Part shown: in pieces, positions 40,698 to 51,503 of the stretch
Position numbering within the stretch: the stretch's first letter is position 1
Layout of the letters: every line of letters begins with the position of its first letter
DNA from: Rahnella aceris
Lineage (GTDB): Bacteria; Pseudomonadota; Gammaproteobacteria; Enterobacterales; Enterobacteriaceae
DNA length: 64,000 nt
Assembly (NCBI RefSeq): GCF_011684115.1
Contig: NZ_JAADJV010000001.1
Location: forward strand, 620,001-684,000
Reading direction: 5' to 3'
Made by a program: the position numbers and the translations under genes
Notes under the pieces: generated by a model
Database searches by the model: none
Seen by the model: only the letters and a program-made list of their open reading frames with translations
Told to the model about the DNA's origin: nothing

Positions 40698-40917
40698 AAA
40701 AAATTGTACTCCCACGAAATCGGCAGCGCAATGCTCCTCAGGAGATATTTTTTATTTACAGAAATGTAACTTCTTTGAAGTCGTATCGGAGGATGAGTGA
40801 GGATTAACGCGGGGTGCGGCGTTATGTTATTCTCCTGAACCGCTATGTTGTGTTTCCAATGCTTTTTTACGTTACACCTTGCTGAAAATGCGGTGTATTC
40901 GCCTCCGGGAGGAATTT

Positions 40918-41100
40918 ATGGACCACCGTTTGCTTGAAATCGTTGCATGCCCTGTATGTAACGGGAAGCTTTACTTTAATAAAGAGTCGCAGGAATTAGT
41001 GTGTAAGGCAGACAGCCTGGCTTATCCCGTGCGTGAAGGGATCCCTGTTTTATTAGAAAACGAGGCCCGCCCGCTTTCTGTTGATGAGACACACCCATGA
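40918..41100 (+). CDS. ycaR: Small Trm112-like zinc-ribbon protein YcaR
   Basis: A 60-residue protein of the UPF0434/Trm112 family, function not established. It has the zinc-ribbon start [16 protein letters not shown], a third Cys in LVCKAD and the conserved [15 protein letters not shown] tail. The ATG at 40918 follows a strong GGGAGG, and the frame upstream to 40879 is unconserved. It overlaps kdsB by four bases (ATGA), as in E. coli, and is probably translated together with it. Confidence 0.95.
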   Translation: MDHRLLEIVACPVCNGKLYFNKESQELVCKADSLAYPVREGIPVLLENEARPLSVDETHP

Positions 41101-41855
41101 GTTTTGTTGCTATTATCCCGGCCCGCTTCGGGTCAAGCCGTTTGCCGGGTAAGCCGTTGGCCGATATCAACGGTAAACCTATGGTTGTGCATGTGATGGA
41201 ACGTGCACGGGAGTCGGGTGCTAAACGTGTAATTGTTGCGACAGACCATCCTGACGTTGTGGCGGCGGTTGAAGCTGCGGGTGGTGAAGTTTGTCTTACC
41301 CGACCTGATCATCAGTCAGGCACTGAGCGTCTGGCAGAAGTCATCGATTTATGTCAGTTTTCCGATGATGAAATTATCGTTAATGTTCAGGGCGACGAGC
41401 CGCTGATCCCGCCTGTTATCATCCGTCAGGTGGCTGATAATCTGGCAAACAGTGAAGCAGGAATGGCAACACTGGCAGTGCCAATTGAAACAGCGGAAGA
41501 AGCGTTTAACCCGAATGCGGTCAAAGTGGTTCGGGATGCCAAAGGTTACGCCATGTATTTTTCCCGCGCTACAATTCCGTGGGAACGTGAACGTTTTGCC
41601 GTGTCGAAAGAAACGGTTGGTGATGTCTTCCTTCGTCACATCGGTATTTATGCATACCGTGCTGGTTTCATTCGCCAGTATGTGAAGTGGGAACCGACTA
41701 AACTTGAGCACATCGAATTACTCGAACAACTCCGGGTGCTGTGGTACGGTGAAAAAATCCACGTTGATGTAGCGAAGGCCATTCCTTCTGTGGGTGTCGA
41801 TACCGCTGAGGATCTGGAACGTGTGCGCGTGATTTTGGGGCATAAAAATTCCTGA
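41097..41855 (+). CDS. kdsB: 3-deoxy-manno-octulosonate cytidylyltransferase
   Basis: Activates Kdo with CTP to CMP-Kdo for the lipopolysaccharide inner core. The 252-residue product (E. coli 248) has the nucleotide-binding [18 protein letters not shown] near the start, [13 protein letters not shown] sequence (here [11 protein letters not shown]), the metal-binding [11 protein letters not shown] and [12 protein letters not shown]. It overlaps ycaR and ends with its own terminator. It works in the same LPS route as lpxK and msbA a few kilobases upstream. Confidence 0.98.
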   Translation: MSFVAIIPARFGSSRLPGKPLADINGKPMVVHVMERARESGAKRVIVATDHPDVVAAVEAAGGEVCLTRPDHQSGTERLAEVIDLCQFSDDEIIVNVQGDEPLIPPVIIRQVADNLANSEAGMATLAVPIETAEEAFNPNAVKVVRDAKGYAMYFSRATIPWERERFAVSKETVGDVFLRHIGIYAYRAGFIRQYVKWEPTKLEHIELLEQLRVLWYGEKIHVDVAKAIPSVGVDTAEDLERVRVILGHKNS

Positions 41856-41883
41856 CCACACAGAGTATAAAAAGTCATAAAAG

Positions 41884-41907
41884 CGGAATGTTCCGGCATT
41901 CCGTTTT
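41884..41907 (+). terminator. Intrinsic terminator after kdsB
   Basis: CGGAATG (41884-41890) pairs with CATTCCG (41897-41903) across TTCCGG and is followed by TTTTG. Confidence 0.8.
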
Positions 41908-42050
41908 GTCATCACTGTTCTCTTTTCGTTTTGCGCACTGCCTTCCTGTTTCTGCCCCGACTATCCGGTTTTTGTTTGATCTGAAACGGGGTAATCCTTT
42001 CCTGAAACTTTCATCATAAACGTTAATTTATTCGTCACTGCGAACACGTT

Positions 42051-42944
42051 ATGGAACAGCTAAAAGCCGAATTGAGTATTGTGCTGGGCGAGCGTTTATC
42101 CCGCCTCGAATGTGTCAGTGAGCAGCCTTATGCCCATCTTTTTTCCCTTTATGATGAGCAGGGTTACGCGATGCCATTGATGGCGAAGAGTTTTACTTGT
42201 CAGGGAATTGCCGGGCAGGAGGCTTATAAATTATCAATGCTGGCGCGGGAGGGCGTGGTGAGGGTGCCGACGGTTTATGGCATGGTCACCACGCATCAGA
42301 AACCATATCAGGAAATATTGCTGATTGAACGTCTGCGCGGCGTATCGGCGGAAGCGCCAACACGCACCCCTGATCGCTGGCAAATCTTGCAGGAGCAAAT
42401 TGTCGAGGCGATGCTGGCGTGGCACCGGATTGACAGCCACGGTTGCGTCGGTTCTGTTGACAGCACGCAGGAAAATCGCTGGGAAAACTGGTACCCGCAG
42501 CGGGTGGAGGTGTTGTGGGCAACGTTATCGAATTTACAGGCATCCGAACTCACACCTGAAGATCGCACGCTGCTTTTCCGTTCCCGTGCCTGCATTCCTA
42601 AGCTATTTGAAGAGTTCGACGATACACCGGTACTGGTACACGGCAATCTCTCGTTGCGCAGCATGCTCAAAGATCCTCGCAGCGATCAACTGCTGGCAAT
42701 GATTAATCCCGGCACCGTGTTATGGGCGCCGAGGGAGTTTGATCTTTTCAGGTTGTGGGAAAAAGGCATGAGCGAGCAATTGCTGTTCAGTTATCTGCAA
42801 AAAGCACCTGTTTCAGAAACATTCCTCGCACGGCGCTGGTTGTATCTGGTGTGGGAATCAGTCGCGCATCTGATTCATACCGGTAAGCTTGATCGCCGGC
42901 AATTCGATTATGCACGGCAACAATTGTTGCCGTGGCTTAACTGA
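42051..42944 (+). CDS. ycbJ: YcbJ, phosphotransferase-fold protein of unknown function
   Basis: A 297-residue protein, the same length as E. coli YcbJ, with a fold related to aminoglycoside phosphotransferases and small kinases. Visible family segments are MPLMAKSFTCQGIAGQEAYKL, LAWHRIDS-like sequence (here MLAWHRIDSHGCVGSVD), the loop VLVHGNLSLRSMLKD and ALWAPREFDLFRLW-like sequence (VLWAPREFDLFRLW). The catalytic HGD of true kinases is replaced by HGN, so activity is doubtful. It converges on elyC with a single base between the stop codons. Confidence 0.9.
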   Translation: MEQLKAELSIVLGERLSRLECVSEQPYAHLFSLYDEQGYAMPLMAKSFTCQGIAGQEAYKLSMLAREGVVRVPTVYGMVTTHQKPYQEILLIERLRGVSAEAPTRTPDRWQILQEQIVEAMLAWHRIDSHGCVGSVDSTQENRWENWYPQRVEVLWATLSNLQASELTPEDRTLLFRSRACIPKLFEEFDDTPVLVHGNLSLRSMLKDPRSDQLLAMINPGTVLWAPREFDLFRLWEKGMSEQLLFSYLQKAPVSETFLARRWLYLVWESVAHLIHTGKLDRRQFDYARQQLLPWLN

Positions 42945-42945
42945 G

Positions 42946-43725
42946 TTACTTCGCTGCGGGTGCCGGCAGCGTCATCCATTGCCATACGCGCCCCAGCGCT
43001 TCATACCATGCCCGCTCGCTGTGAGACAAGAACAGTGCCTGAGGCAACGCTTTTTCCCACGGATTGAGCGGGGAATCTATCGCAAGCTGATTCGCCGGTG
43101 CCGGAATAGGGTTCAGTCCCAGTTGCCGGAAGAAAATGATTGCCCGCGGCAGATGGTTTGCCGACGTCACCAGCACAAACGGCTGCTCTCCCAGCATTTC
43201 TTTAACCTGCAAAGCTTCCTGATGTGTATCCCGTGGCCTGTCGAGCAGAATAATATCGCTCTCCGGCACCCCTAAACTCTCCGCAACTTTCCCGGCGACC
43301 GCAGCACTGCTCATCGGGTTAGTCATGGCCCGCGCACCGGTGAAGATCATTTTTGAACCGGGATTTGCCCGGTAAATGCGGATCCCTTCGGCCACGCGAG
43401 GAAGGCTGTTATTGATGAGATTAGAACTCGGTGCCCACGCCGGGTTATAGGTATAACCGCCGCCCAGTACGACAACATATTTTACCGGCACATTGCCACT
43501 GGCCTGATAAGTGGGGTAAACCGATTCAATAGGACGCAGCAGGTTATCCGCAACAGGTTGCAAGCTGAGCAGCAACAGAAGCAGCCAACTCAGTGAAAAA
43601 AACACTTTTCCGGTTTTTTGCCAGCGGGTCATCCACAGCAACACCAGTGCAATCGCCATGAAGAGCAGAATAAATGGCAGAGGTAATAACAGGCCCCCCA
43701 GCGTCTTTTTTAGGATAAATAACAT
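42946..43725 (-). CDS. elyC: ElyC, DUF218 envelope-biogenesis factor
   Basis: An inner-membrane protein that in E. coli supports peptidoglycan synthesis at low temperature and affects undecaprenyl-phosphate carrier use. The 259-residue product has two N-terminal membrane segments and a DUF218 domain beginning YVVVLGGGYTYNPAW, with NSLPRVAEGIRIYRANPG and SANHLPRAIIFFRQLGLNPI. The length equals E. coli ElyC. It is transcribed away from cmoM and converges on ycbJ. Confidence 0.95.
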   Translation of the reverse strand: MLFILKKTLGGLLLPLPFILLFMAIALVLLWMTRWQKTGKVFFSLSWLLLLLLSLQPVADNLLRPIESVYPTYQASGNVPVKYVVVLGGGYTYNPAWAPSSNLINNSLPRVAEGIRIYRANPGSKMIFTGARAMTNPMSSAAVAGKVAESLGVPESDIILLDRPRDTHQEALQVKEMLGEQPFVLVTSANHLPRAIIFFRQLGLNPIPAPANQLAIDSPLNPWEKALPQALFLSHSERAWYEALGRVWQWMTLPAPAAK

Positions 43726-43880
43726 CAGAAACCGATCCTTTTGGGTGAAAAAACGACATCCGGGCGTGAATCCGCGTCAGGATGATTTATTCTATGCCAG
43801 CCTGTGCCAAAATAGCACTTCACCCGGTATCACCGCACAGCCATCATTAACAAATTGTTTTTAGAAACAGGGTTCATTTC

Positions 43881-44666
43881 ATGCAGGATCGTAATTTCGA
43901 CGATATGGCCGAGAAGTTTTCGCGCAATATCTACGGCACAACAAAGGGACGTATCCGTCAGGCTGTGCTGGGTCAGGATCTGCATGATTTACTACAGACT
44001 TTGCCTCAGCGGCCACTGCGCATCCTTGATGCGGGCGGCGGTGAAGGACAAATGGCCTGTGAACTGGCAGCTTTAGGACATAAGGTCTTGTTGTGTGATC
44101 TCTCCGGTGAGATGATCCGCCGCGCCGAGGCGGCTGCGCTGGAAAAAGGTGTGAGCGACAACATGCAATTTGTACAATGTCCGGCTCAGCATATCGCCGA
44201 ACATTTGGAACAGCCGGTTGATCTGATATTGTTCCATGCGGTCATCGAATGGCTGGCCGAACCTCAACAGGCTCTGGCCGCACTGGTCGATTGTCTGACC
44301 CCCGGTGGCGCAATATCACTGATGTTTTACAATATCCACGGTCTGGTCATGCGGCACATGATCCTTGGCAATTTTGCTCATGTTGAAGCGGGTGTGCCAA
44401 AAATCAAAAAAAGCTCCCTGTTACCCGATCACCCGCTGGAGCCCGCACAGGTTTACCAGTGGCTGGAAGAACTTGGGATGCAGATCAGCGGCAAGACCGG
44501 TGTTAGAGTGTTCCACGATTATTTGCGAAACAGACAACAACATAAACAGGATTTTGATGAGCTTCTGGCGCTGGAACAGCGTTATTGTCGTCAGGAACCT
44601 TTTGTTAGTTTGGGACGTTACATCCACGTGATGGCGCACAAACCCATTCTGAAGGACGAATTATGA
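43881..44666 (+). CDS. cmoM: tRNA 5-carboxymethoxyuridine methyltransferase CmoM
   Basis: An S-adenosylmethionine-dependent methyltransferase that converts cmo5U to mcmo5U at the wobble position of some tRNAs (formerly SmtA). The 261-residue product has the SAM-binding motif [22 protein letters not shown], and the acidic ribose-binding [10 protein letters not shown]. The length equals E. coli CmoM. Its stop overlaps the mukF start (ATGA), so it is the first gene of the cmoM-mukFEB operon. Confidence 0.96.
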   Translation: MQDRNFDDMAEKFSRNIYGTTKGRIRQAVLGQDLHDLLQTLPQRPLRILDAGGGEGQMACELAALGHKVLLCDLSGEMIRRAEAAALEKGVSDNMQFVQCPAQHIAEHLEQPVDLILFHAVIEWLAEPQQALAALVDCLTPGGAISLMFYNIHGLVMRHMILGNFAHVEAGVPKIKKSSLLPDHPLEPAQVYQWLEELGMQISGKTGVRVFHDYLRNRQQHKQDFDELLALEQRYCRQEPFVSLGRYIHVMAHKPILKDEL

Positions 44667-45985
44667 GTGAATTTTCCCAGACTGTACCCGAACTGGTCGC
44701 CTGGGCACGCAAAAATGATTTCTCAATTTCGCTGCCAACGGAGCGGCTGGCTTTTCTTCTGGCAATCGCCACATTAAACAGCGAGCGCCTTGATGGAGAA
44801 ATGAGTGAGGGTGAACTGGTCGACGCGTTTCGTCATGTCAGCAAGGGATTTGAGCAGACAAATGAAACCATCACCGTACGTGCCAATAACGCCATCAATG
44901 ACATGGTGCGTCAGCGTTTGCTCAACCGTTTTGTCAGTGAACTGGCCGACGGTAATGCCATTTATCGCCTGACGCCTTTGGCGATCGGCATTTCAGATTA
45001 TTACATCCGCCAGCGTGAGTTCTCAACGTTGCGGTTGTCTATGCAGTTGTCGATCGTTGCTCAGGAACTCAAGCGTGCAGCCGATGCAGCCGAAGAGGGC
45101 GGTGATGATTTTCACTGGCATCGCAATGTTTACGCGCCACTTAAATACTCCGTAGCTGAAATTTTTGACAGTATCGACATGACCCAGCGGATCATGGACG
45201 AGCAGCAGCAGGGCGTGAAAGACGACATTGCCGCGTTGCTCAATAAAGACTGGCGTGCGGCAATTTCCAGTTGTGAAATCCTCCTGTCAGAAACTTCCGG
45301 CACGCTGCGTGAATTGCAGGATACGCTCGAGGCGGCCGGTAACCTGTTGCAGGCGCATCTTATGCGTATTCAGGATGCCACGATGGTCGAACTCGATTTG
45401 AGCTTTGTCGACAAACTGGTTTTCGACCTGCAGAACAAACTCGACCGCATTACCAGTTGGGGCCAGCAGGCTATTGACCTGTGGATTGGCTATGACCGGC
45501 ATGTGCATAAATTTATCCGTACCGCCATCGACATGGATAAAAACCGGGTGTTCGCCCAGCGTCTGCGCCAGTCGGTTCAGAACTATTTTGATCAGCCATG
45601 GACGCTGACCTTCGCCAATGCTGACCGTCTGCTGGATATGCGCGATGAAGAACTGGCCTTGCGCAGCGAGGAAGTGACCGGCGAACTTCCGCCAGATCTT
45701 GAGTTTGAAGAATTTAACGAAATCCGCGAACAACTTGCGGCATTGATTGAACAGGCATTACAGGTTTATCAGCAACAAAAAACGCCGCTCAATCTGGGCA
45801 TGGTAATGCGCGAATATCTTAAACAGTATCCGCGTGCCCGACATTTTGATGTCGCGCGAATTGTGGTCGACCAGGCTGTGCGCCTTGGTGTGGCTGAAGC
45901 AGATTTTTCAGGATTGCATGCCGAATGGCAGGCAATCAATGATTACGGAGCCAAGGTGCAGGCCCATGTCATCGACAAATATTGA
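44663..45985 (+). CDS. mukF: Condensin kleisin subunit MukF
   Basis: The kleisin that bridges the MukB heads and binds MukE dimers in the chromosome-organising MukBEF complex. The 440-residue product (E. coli 440) has an N-terminal winged-helix dimerisation region, an acidic, Leu-rich helical middle and a C-terminal head-binding winged helix ([22 protein letters not shown]). The start overlaps cmoM by four bases and the 3' end overlaps mukE by 20 bases, which suggests tightly coupled translation of the complex. Confidence 0.98.
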   Translation: MSEFSQTVPELVAWARKNDFSISLPTERLAFLLAIATLNSERLDGEMSEGELVDAFRHVSKGFEQTNETITVRANNAINDMVRQRLLNRFVSELADGNAIYRLTPLAIGISDYYIRQREFSTLRLSMQLSIVAQELKRAADAAEEGGDDFHWHRNVYAPLKYSVAEIFDSIDMTQRIMDEQQQGVKDDIAALLNKDWRAAISSCEILLSETSGTLRELQDTLEAAGNLLQAHLMRIQDATMVELDLSFVDKLVFDLQNKLDRITSWGQQAIDLWIGYDRHVHKFIRTAIDMDKNRVFAQRLRQSVQNYFDQPWTLTFANADRLLDMRDEELALRSEEVTGELPPDLEFEEFNEIREQLAALIEQALQVYQQQKTPLNLGMVMREYLKQYPRARHFDVARIVVDQAVRLGVAEADFSGLHAEWQAINDYGAKVQAHVIDKY

Positions 45986-46697
45986 ACACATAATGCCAGC
46001 TAAGCTGGCGCAGGCACTGGCGAACTCAGTGTTTCCTGCTCTCGACAGCCAGCTGCGTTCTGGCCGTCATATCGGTATTGATGAGCTGGATAACCACGCT
46101 TTCCTGATGGACTATCAGGAAGAAATGGAACTCTTTTACAGCCGCTACAACGTGGAGTTAATCCGGGCACCAGAAGGTTTCTTCTACCTGCGCCCGCGCT
46201 CCACCACGCTTATCCCGCGCTCCGTACTATCTGAGCTGGATATGATGGTGGGTAAAATCCTTTGCTATCTGTATCTCAGCCCGGAACGTCTGGCGCATGA
46301 GGGGATTTTTACCCAGCAGGAACTGTATGACGAATTACTGAGCCTGGCGGATGAAAGCAAATTACTTAAATACGTCAACCAACGTTCAACCGGCTCAGAT
46401 TTGGATCGCCAGAAATTGCAGGACAAAGTCCGCACGTCCCTGAACCGACTACGCCGGCTGGGCATGGTGTATTTCATGGGGGTTGATAGCAGCAAATTCC
46501 GTATCACTGAAGCGGTATTCCGGTTTGGTGCGGATGTCCGCAGCGGCGATGACGCGCGCGAAGCACAACTGCGGATGATCCGCGACGGTGAAGCAATGCC
46601 CGTCGACAGCGCGCTGTCACTGAATGACGAAAGTGAGGACGGCGAATCGCTGGCAGTGCAGCAAGGGCATGAGAGCGCAGAGGATGAACAGGAATGA
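45966..46697 (+). CDS. mukE: Condensin accessory subunit MukE
   Basis: A dimeric winged-helix protein (kite subunit) that binds MukF and regulates MukB. The 243-residue product starts at ATG 45966 ([21 protein letters not shown]), inside the end of mukF; the longer open frame from 45834 is unconserved. The core [20 protein letters not shown] is essentially identical to E. coli. The acidic C-terminal tail (from about residue 215) is somewhat longer than the E. coli form (234). It overlaps mukB by four bases. Confidence 0.97.
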   Translation: MSSTNIEHIMPAKLAQALANSVFPALDSQLRSGRHIGIDELDNHAFLMDYQEEMELFYSRYNVELIRAPEGFFYLRPRSTTLIPRSVLSELDMMVGKILCYLYLSPERLAHEGIFTQQELYDELLSLADESKLLKYVNQRSTGSDLDRQKLQDKVRTSLNRLRRLGMVYFMGVDSSKFRITEAVFRFGADVRSGDDAREAQLRMIRDGEAMPVDSALSLNDESEDGESLAVQQGHESAEDEQE

Positions 46698-49600
46698 TTG
46701 AACGCGGTAAATTTCGCTCACTGACGCTGGTTAACTGGAACGGGTTCTTTGCCCGTACTTTTGACCTCGACTCACTGGTCACCACGCTTTCCGGCGGTAA
46801 CGGGGCCGGTAAATCCACCACGATGGCGGCTTTCGTTACGGCGCTGATCCCCGATCTGACGTTGCTGCATTTCCGTAACACCACCGAAGCGGGCGCAACT
46901 TCCGGTTCGCGTGATAAAGGCCTGCACGGTAAATTGCGCGCGGGTGTCTGTTACTCGGTTCTGGATGTGGTGAACTCCCGTCACCAGCGTATTGTCGTGG
47001 GGGTTCGTCTGCAGCAGGTCGCTGGTCGTGACCGTAAAGTCGACATTAAACCTTTCACGATTCAGGGCTTGCCGGTTGCGGTCAATCCGACGGAAATGTT
47101 GACTGAAACGGTCGGCGAGCGTCAGGCTCGTGTGCTGTCTTTGCAGGAACTGAAAGATCGCGTGGAAGCGATGGAAGGCGTGCAGTTCAAGCAGTTCAAC
47201 TCGATTACCGATTACCATGCCCTGATGTTTGATCTGGGTGTTATTCCACGTCGTTTGCGATCGGCATCCGACCGTAGCAAGTTCTATCGTCTGATTGAAG
47301 CCTCGCTTTATGGCGGTATTTCCAGTGCCATCACCCGTTCCCTGCGCGACTATTTGTTGCCGGAAAACAGTGGTGTGCGGAAAGCCTTCCAGGATATGGA
47401 AGCGGCGCTGCGTGAAAACCGTATGACGCTGGAAGCTATCCGCGTTACTCAGTCTGACCGCGACCTGTTTAAACACCTGATTTCTGAAGCGACGTCTTAC
47501 GTGGCTGCAGACTATATGCGTCACGCCAATGAACGCCGTATTCATCTCGATGGTGCGCTGGTACTGCGTAATGATTTGTTCACCAGCCGCAAACAGTTGT
47601 CCGGCGAGCAATACCGTCATGTCGAAATGGCACGTGAACTGGCTGAGCAAAGTGGTGCGCAAAGCGATTTAGAAACCGATTATCAGGCTGCCAGCGATCA
47701 TCTGAGTCTGGTTCAGACGGCAATGCGTCAACAGGAAAAAATCGAGCGTTATGAAAGTGATCTCGAAGAGCTGACGTATCGTCTCGAAGAACAGAACGAA
47801 GTGGTGGCTGAAGCCAGCGAGCTGCACGCTGAACATGAAGCGCGCGCTGAAGCCGCTGAACTGGAAGTGGATGAGCTGAAAAGCCAGCTGGCCGATTACC
47901 AGCAGGCGCTGGATGTTCAGCAGACCCGTGCGATTCAGTATCAGCAGGCGTTGCAGGCCATTGAGCGTGCGCGCGATTTGTGCCAGATCCCCGATCTGAG
48001 CATTCAGAACAGTGAAGCATGGCTGGAAACTTTCCAGAGTAAAGAGCAGGAAGCGACTGAAATCCTGCTGATGCTGGAACAGAAGATGAGCGTCGCTTCT
48101 GCCGCCCATAATCAGTTTGAAACGGCTTATCAGCTGGTGGTAAAAATCGCCGGTGAAGTGAGCCGCAGTGACGCCTGGCAAACGGCGCGTGAATTACTGC
48201 GCGACTGGTCTTCACAACAGCATCAGGCCGAACGTGTCGAACCGCTGCGCATGCGCTTGTCCGAACTTGAAGGCCGCCTGCGTGAACAGCAGGATGCCGA
48301 ACGTCAGTTGCAGGAATTCTGCAAGCGTACGGGTCAGGATGTGCATCCCGAAGATCTGGACGAAATGCAGCGTGAGCTGGAAGTACAGATCGAAGAATTA
48401 CAGGGTGTTGTGTCGCAGGCAGGTGAGCGTCGCATGGAAATGCGTCAGGAACTTGAACGTGTTCAGTCTCGCATTCGCGAACTGACCGCCCGTGCACCCG
48501 TCTGGCTGGCCGCGCAGGAAGCACTTAGCCAGTTAAGCGAGCAAAGTAAGGAACCGCTGGAAAGCAGCCAGCAGGTGACCGAATACATGCAGCAGTTGCT
48601 GGAAACGGAACGCGAAACGACGGTTGAGCGTGACGAAGTGGCTGCCCGCAAGCGTCGTATTGAAGGGCAGATAACCCGCCTCAGCCAGCCAAGTGGTGCG
48701 GAAGATTCCCGCATGATCGCGCTTGCAGAACGCTTCGGTGGCGTGTTGTTGTCGGAAATTTATGATGACGTCACCATCGACGATGCGCCTTACTTCTCTG
48801 CATTGTATGGTCCGTCCCGCCACGCGATTGTGGTGCCTGATTTATCCCTGATCCGCGATCAGCTGGATGGGTTGGATGATTGCCCGGAAGACCTCTATCT
48901 TATCGAAGGGGATCCACAGTCATTTGATGACAATGTCTTTGAAGTAGAAGAAATGCAGGGCGCGGTACTGGTCAAAACGGGTGATCGCCAGTGGCGTTAT
49001 TCTCACTTCCCACAGGTGCCATTGTTTGGCCGTGCGGCGCGTGAGAACCGTCTGGAAACCTTGCATAAAGAACGCGAAAACCTGTCAGAGCGTTACGCGA
49101 CATTGTCGTTTGACGTGCAGAAAATTCAGCGTGCACATCAGGCATTTAGTCGTTTCATCGGCAGTCATTTAGCCGTGGCGTTTGACGCCGACCCGGAAGC
49201 TGAAATCCGCACTCTGAGCGGGCGTCGTGGCGAACTGGAACGCGCTATCAATGCGCATGAAGGCCAGAATCAGCAACAGCGTCAGCAATACGAGCAGGCG
49301 AAAGACGCTATCGGCATGCTCAATAAATTGCAGCCACGTGTCGGCTTGCTGTGTGACGAAACGCTGATTGATCGCGTTGAAGAAATCCGCGAAGAAATGG
49401 AAGAGGCACAGGATTCCGCCCGTTTCATTCAGCAACACGGTGTTTCACTGAGCAAGCTGGAACCGCTGGTATCGGTGCTGCAAAGCGACCCGGAACAGCA
49501 TGAGCAACTGAAAGAAGATTACGCACAGGCGCAGCATGCACAGCGTCTGGCGAAGCAACAGGCATTCGCTCTGACGGAAGTGGTTCAGCGCCGTGCTCAC

Positions 49601-51142
49601 TTCAGCTATACCGACTCCGCCGGCATGCTGAATGAAAACAGTGATCTGAATGACAAACTGCGTCAGCGTCTGGAACATGCGGAAGCGGAACGTACGCGTG
49701 CCCGTGAACAAATGCGTCAGCATCAGACACAACTGACGCAGTACAGTCAGGTTCTGGCCTCGCTGAAAAGTTCGTTCGATGCCAAACGCGATATGCTCAA
49801 AGAACTTAGCCAGGAATTGCAGGATATCGGTGTTCAGGCTGATGCAAATGCTGAAGCACGTGCTAAAACCCGCCGTGACGAACTGCACACCGCGCTCAGC
49901 ACCAACCGGGCACGCTGTAATCAGCTCGAAAAACAAATCACCTTCTGCGAAGCAGAAATGGATAACCTGCAGAAGAAATTGCGCAAACTTGAGCGTGATT
50001 ATCATCAGAGCCGCGAACAGGTAGTGACCTCGAAAGCGGGCTGGTGTGCGGTGATGCGTCTGGTGAAAGACAATGGCGTTGAACGTCGTTTGCACCGTCG
50101 TGAGCTGGCGTATATGGATGGCGACGAACTGCGTTCCATGTCGGATAAATCCCTTGGCGCGCTGCGTCTGGCGGTCTCTGATAACGAACATCTGCGCGAT
50201 GTACTGCGTCTGTCCGAAGATCCAAAACGCCCTGAACGTAAAATCCAGTTCTACATTGCTGTATACCAGCATCTGCGCGAACGTATCCGTCAGGATATTA
50301 TTCGTACCGATGATCCGGTTGAAGCGATTGAACAGATGGAAATCGAACTGGGCCGTCTGACCGAAGAACTGACAGCCCGCGAGCAGCAACTGGCCATCAG
50401 TTCGAAAAGTGTGGCGAATATCATCCGTAAAACCATTCAGCGCGAACAGAACCGTATCCGCCAGCTGAACCAGGGCCTGCAGGCTGTGGCCTTTGGTCAG
50501 GTGAAAAGTGTGCGTTTGAACGTGAATGTACGCGAAGCGCACGCGGGACTGCTGGATGTGTTGTCTGAACAGCAGGAACAGCATCAGGATCTCTTCAGCA
50601 GTAACCGTCTGACCTTCTCGGAAGCGCTGGCGAAACTCTATCAGCGTCTGAACCCGCAAATCGATATGGGTCAGCGCACACCGCAAACTATTGGTGAAGA
50701 ACTGCTGGATTACCGCAACTATCTCGAAATGGAAGTGGAAGTGAACCGTGGTTCTGACGGCTGGTTACGCGCAGAAAGCGGGGCGCTGTCAACGGGTGAA
50801 GCGATCGGTACCGGTATGTCGATTCTGGTGATGGTGGTTCAGAGCTGGGAAGACGAATCGAGCCGTATGCGTGGGAAGGATATTTCGCCTTGTCGTCTGC
50901 TGTTCCTTGATGAAGCCGCACGTCTGGATGCTAAATCTATCGCCACGCTGTTCGAGCTTTGCGACCGTCTGGAAATGCAGCTGATTATTGCGGCACCGGA
51001 AAACATCAGCCCTGAAAAAGGCACGACCTATAAACTGGTACGTAAAGTGTTCGGCAATAATGAACATGTACACGTGGTCGGTTTGCGTGGATTCGCACCT
51101 GAACTTCCGGCACTGGTCAATACGGAAGCTGACGTTTCCTGA
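46694..51142 (+). CDS. mukB: SMC-like condensin ATPase MukB
   Basis: The motor of the MukBEF condensin. The 1482-residue product (E. coli 1486) has an N-terminal ATPase half with Walker [16 protein letters not shown] (about 31-45), two long antiparallel coiled-coil arms (about 280-640 and 800-1200, rich in Gln, Glu and Arg), and a hinge between them where MukB meets topoisomerase IV. The C-terminal half has the signature [18 protein letters not shown] (about 1365) and Walker [14 protein letters not shown] (about 1400). The start overlaps mukE (ATGA). Long minus-strand open frames inside it are shadows of its coiled-coil codons. Confidence 0.99.
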   Translation: MIERGKFRSLTLVNWNGFFARTFDLDSLVTTLSGGNGAGKSTTMAAFVTALIPDLTLLHFRNTTEAGATSGSRDKGLHGKLRAGVCYSVLDVVNSRHQRIVVGVRLQQVAGRDRKVDIKPFTIQGLPVAVNPTEMLTETVGERQARVLSLQELKDRVEAMEGVQFKQFNSITDYHALMFDLGVIPRRLRSASDRSKFYRLIEASLYGGISSAITRSLRDYLLPENSGVRKAFQDMEAALRENRMTLEAIRVTQSDRDLFKHLISEATSYVAADYMRHANERRIHLDGALVLRNDLFTSRKQLSGEQYRHVEMARELAEQSGAQSDLETDYQAASDHLSLVQTAMRQQEKIERYESDLEELTYRLEEQNEVVAEASELHAEHEARAEAAELEVDELKSQLADYQQALDVQQTRAIQYQQALQAIERARDLCQIPDLSIQNSEAWLETFQSKEQEATEILLMLEQKMSVASAAHNQFETAYQLVVKIAGEVSRSDAWQTARELLRDWSSQQHQAERVEPLRMRLSELEGRLREQQDAERQLQEFCKRTGQDVHPEDLDEMQRELEVQIEELQGVVSQAGERRMEMRQELERVQSRIRELTARAPVWLAAQEALSQLSEQSKEPLESSQQVTEYMQQLLETERETTVERDEVAARKRRIEGQITRLSQPSGAEDSRMIALAERFGGVLLSEIYDDVTIDDAPYFSALYGPSRHAIVVPDLSLIRDQLDGLDDCPEDLYLIEGDPQSFDDNVFEVEEMQGAVLVKTGDRQWRYSHFPQVPLFGRAARENRLETLHKERENLSERYATLSFDVQKIQRAHQAFSRFIGSHLAVAFDADPEAEIRTLSGRRGELERAINAHEGQNQQQRQQYEQAKDAIGMLNKLQPRVGLLCDETLIDRVEEIREEMEEAQDSARFIQQHGVSLSKLEPLVSVLQSDPEQHEQLKEDYAQAQHAQRLAKQQAFALTEVVQRRAHFSYTDSAGMLNENSDLNDKLRQRLEHAEAERTRAREQMRQHQTQLTQYSQVLASLKSSFDAKRDMLKELSQELQDIGVQADANAEARAKTRRDELHTALSTNRARCNQLEKQITFCEAEMDNLQKKLRKLERDYHQSREQVVTSKAGWCAVMRLVKDNGVERRLHRRELAYMDGDELRSMSDKSLGALRLAVSDNEHLRDVLRLSEDPKRPERKIQFYIAVYQHLRERIRQDIIRTDDPVEAIEQMEIELGRLTEELTAREQQLAISSKSVANIIRKTIQREQNRIRQLNQGLQAVAFGQVKSVRLNVNVREAHAGLLDVLSEQQEQHQDLFSSNRLTFSEALAKLYQRLNPQIDMGQRTPQTIGEELLDYRNYLEMEVEVNRGSDGWLRAESGALSTGEAIGTGMSILVMVVQSWEDESSRMRGKDISPCRLLFLDEAARLDAKSIATLFELCDRLEMQLIIAAPENISPEKGTTYKLVRKVFGNNEHVHVVGLRGFAPELPALVNTEADVS

Positions 51143-51176
51143 GTGTTTTCAGAGAAATAAGATGTCTGATTTTTAA

Positions 51177-51206
51177 AAGCCCCGGCCTGAGCGCCGGGGC
51201 TTTTTA
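51177..51206 (+). terminator. Intrinsic terminator after mukB
   Basis: AAGCCCCGGC pairs with GCCGGGGCTT around a short CTGAGC loop and is followed by a T-run, about 35 bases past the mukB stop. Confidence 0.92.
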
Positions 51207-51503
51207 TTGAAATTGCATCCATTTCACTTATATTTCTTTAAAAAGTTGTGGTGAACTAAATAGTTTGTAAGCCAACGCTAGGGTGCTGCGCAATTTATAG
51301 ACGAATGCCTGAAAACAGCACATAAACACGTAAGGGAAGACTTTATTTAAACTGACAGCTGGCTTAGAGTCTTTACGTTACACGCGGGCTCTATTTCATT
51401 GAGTTCCTACGCAAAAAAAGAATTCTCTTTATATACTTATTCCAAGAGCTGTTGGCTCAATTTTGGGGATGAGATTGAGCACCTTATCGGGAGGCAAGGG
51501 AAG
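51207..51503 (+). promoter_or_regulatory. Leader region of ldtD
   Basis: About 300 bases without a gene. An in-frame extension of ldtD is open from 51399, but its residues do not look like a signal peptide. In E. coli ldtD is Cpx-regulated. Here only one possible GTAAA half-site pair can be argued (near 51380, minus strand), which is too weak to call. Confidence 0.35.

Larger units (their letters stand above)
40537..40917. other. ycaQ-ycaR gap (381 bp)
   Basis: Apart from the hairpin, the 16-codon ORF and the CRP-type palindrome listed separately, this gap holds the promoter region of ycaR-kdsB, which I could not place with confidence. No longer gene is present on either strand. Confidence 0.5.

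Noticed and set aside
42622..42670. YcbJ as an active aminoglycoside phosphotransferase
   Set aside because: The fold is related, but the catalytic HGD is HGN and the gene is a conserved chromosomal neighbour in E. coli, so resistance activity is not supported.
46772..47662. Minus-strand 296-codon open frame inside mukB
   Set aside because: A shadow of the N-terminal half of MukB, with no ribosome-binding site or recognisable family.
49445..50686. Minus-strand 413-codon open frame inside mukB
   Set aside because: It lies wholly within the conserved MukB coding sequence and its composition (Phe, Gln, Thr and His rich) is typical of the antisense of Gln/Glu/Arg coiled-coil codons.
51380..51395. 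Possible CpxR box (GTAAA-N5-GTAAA) before ldtD
   Set aside because: Only one half-site matches properly, so the call rests on what is known of E. coli rather than on the sequence.
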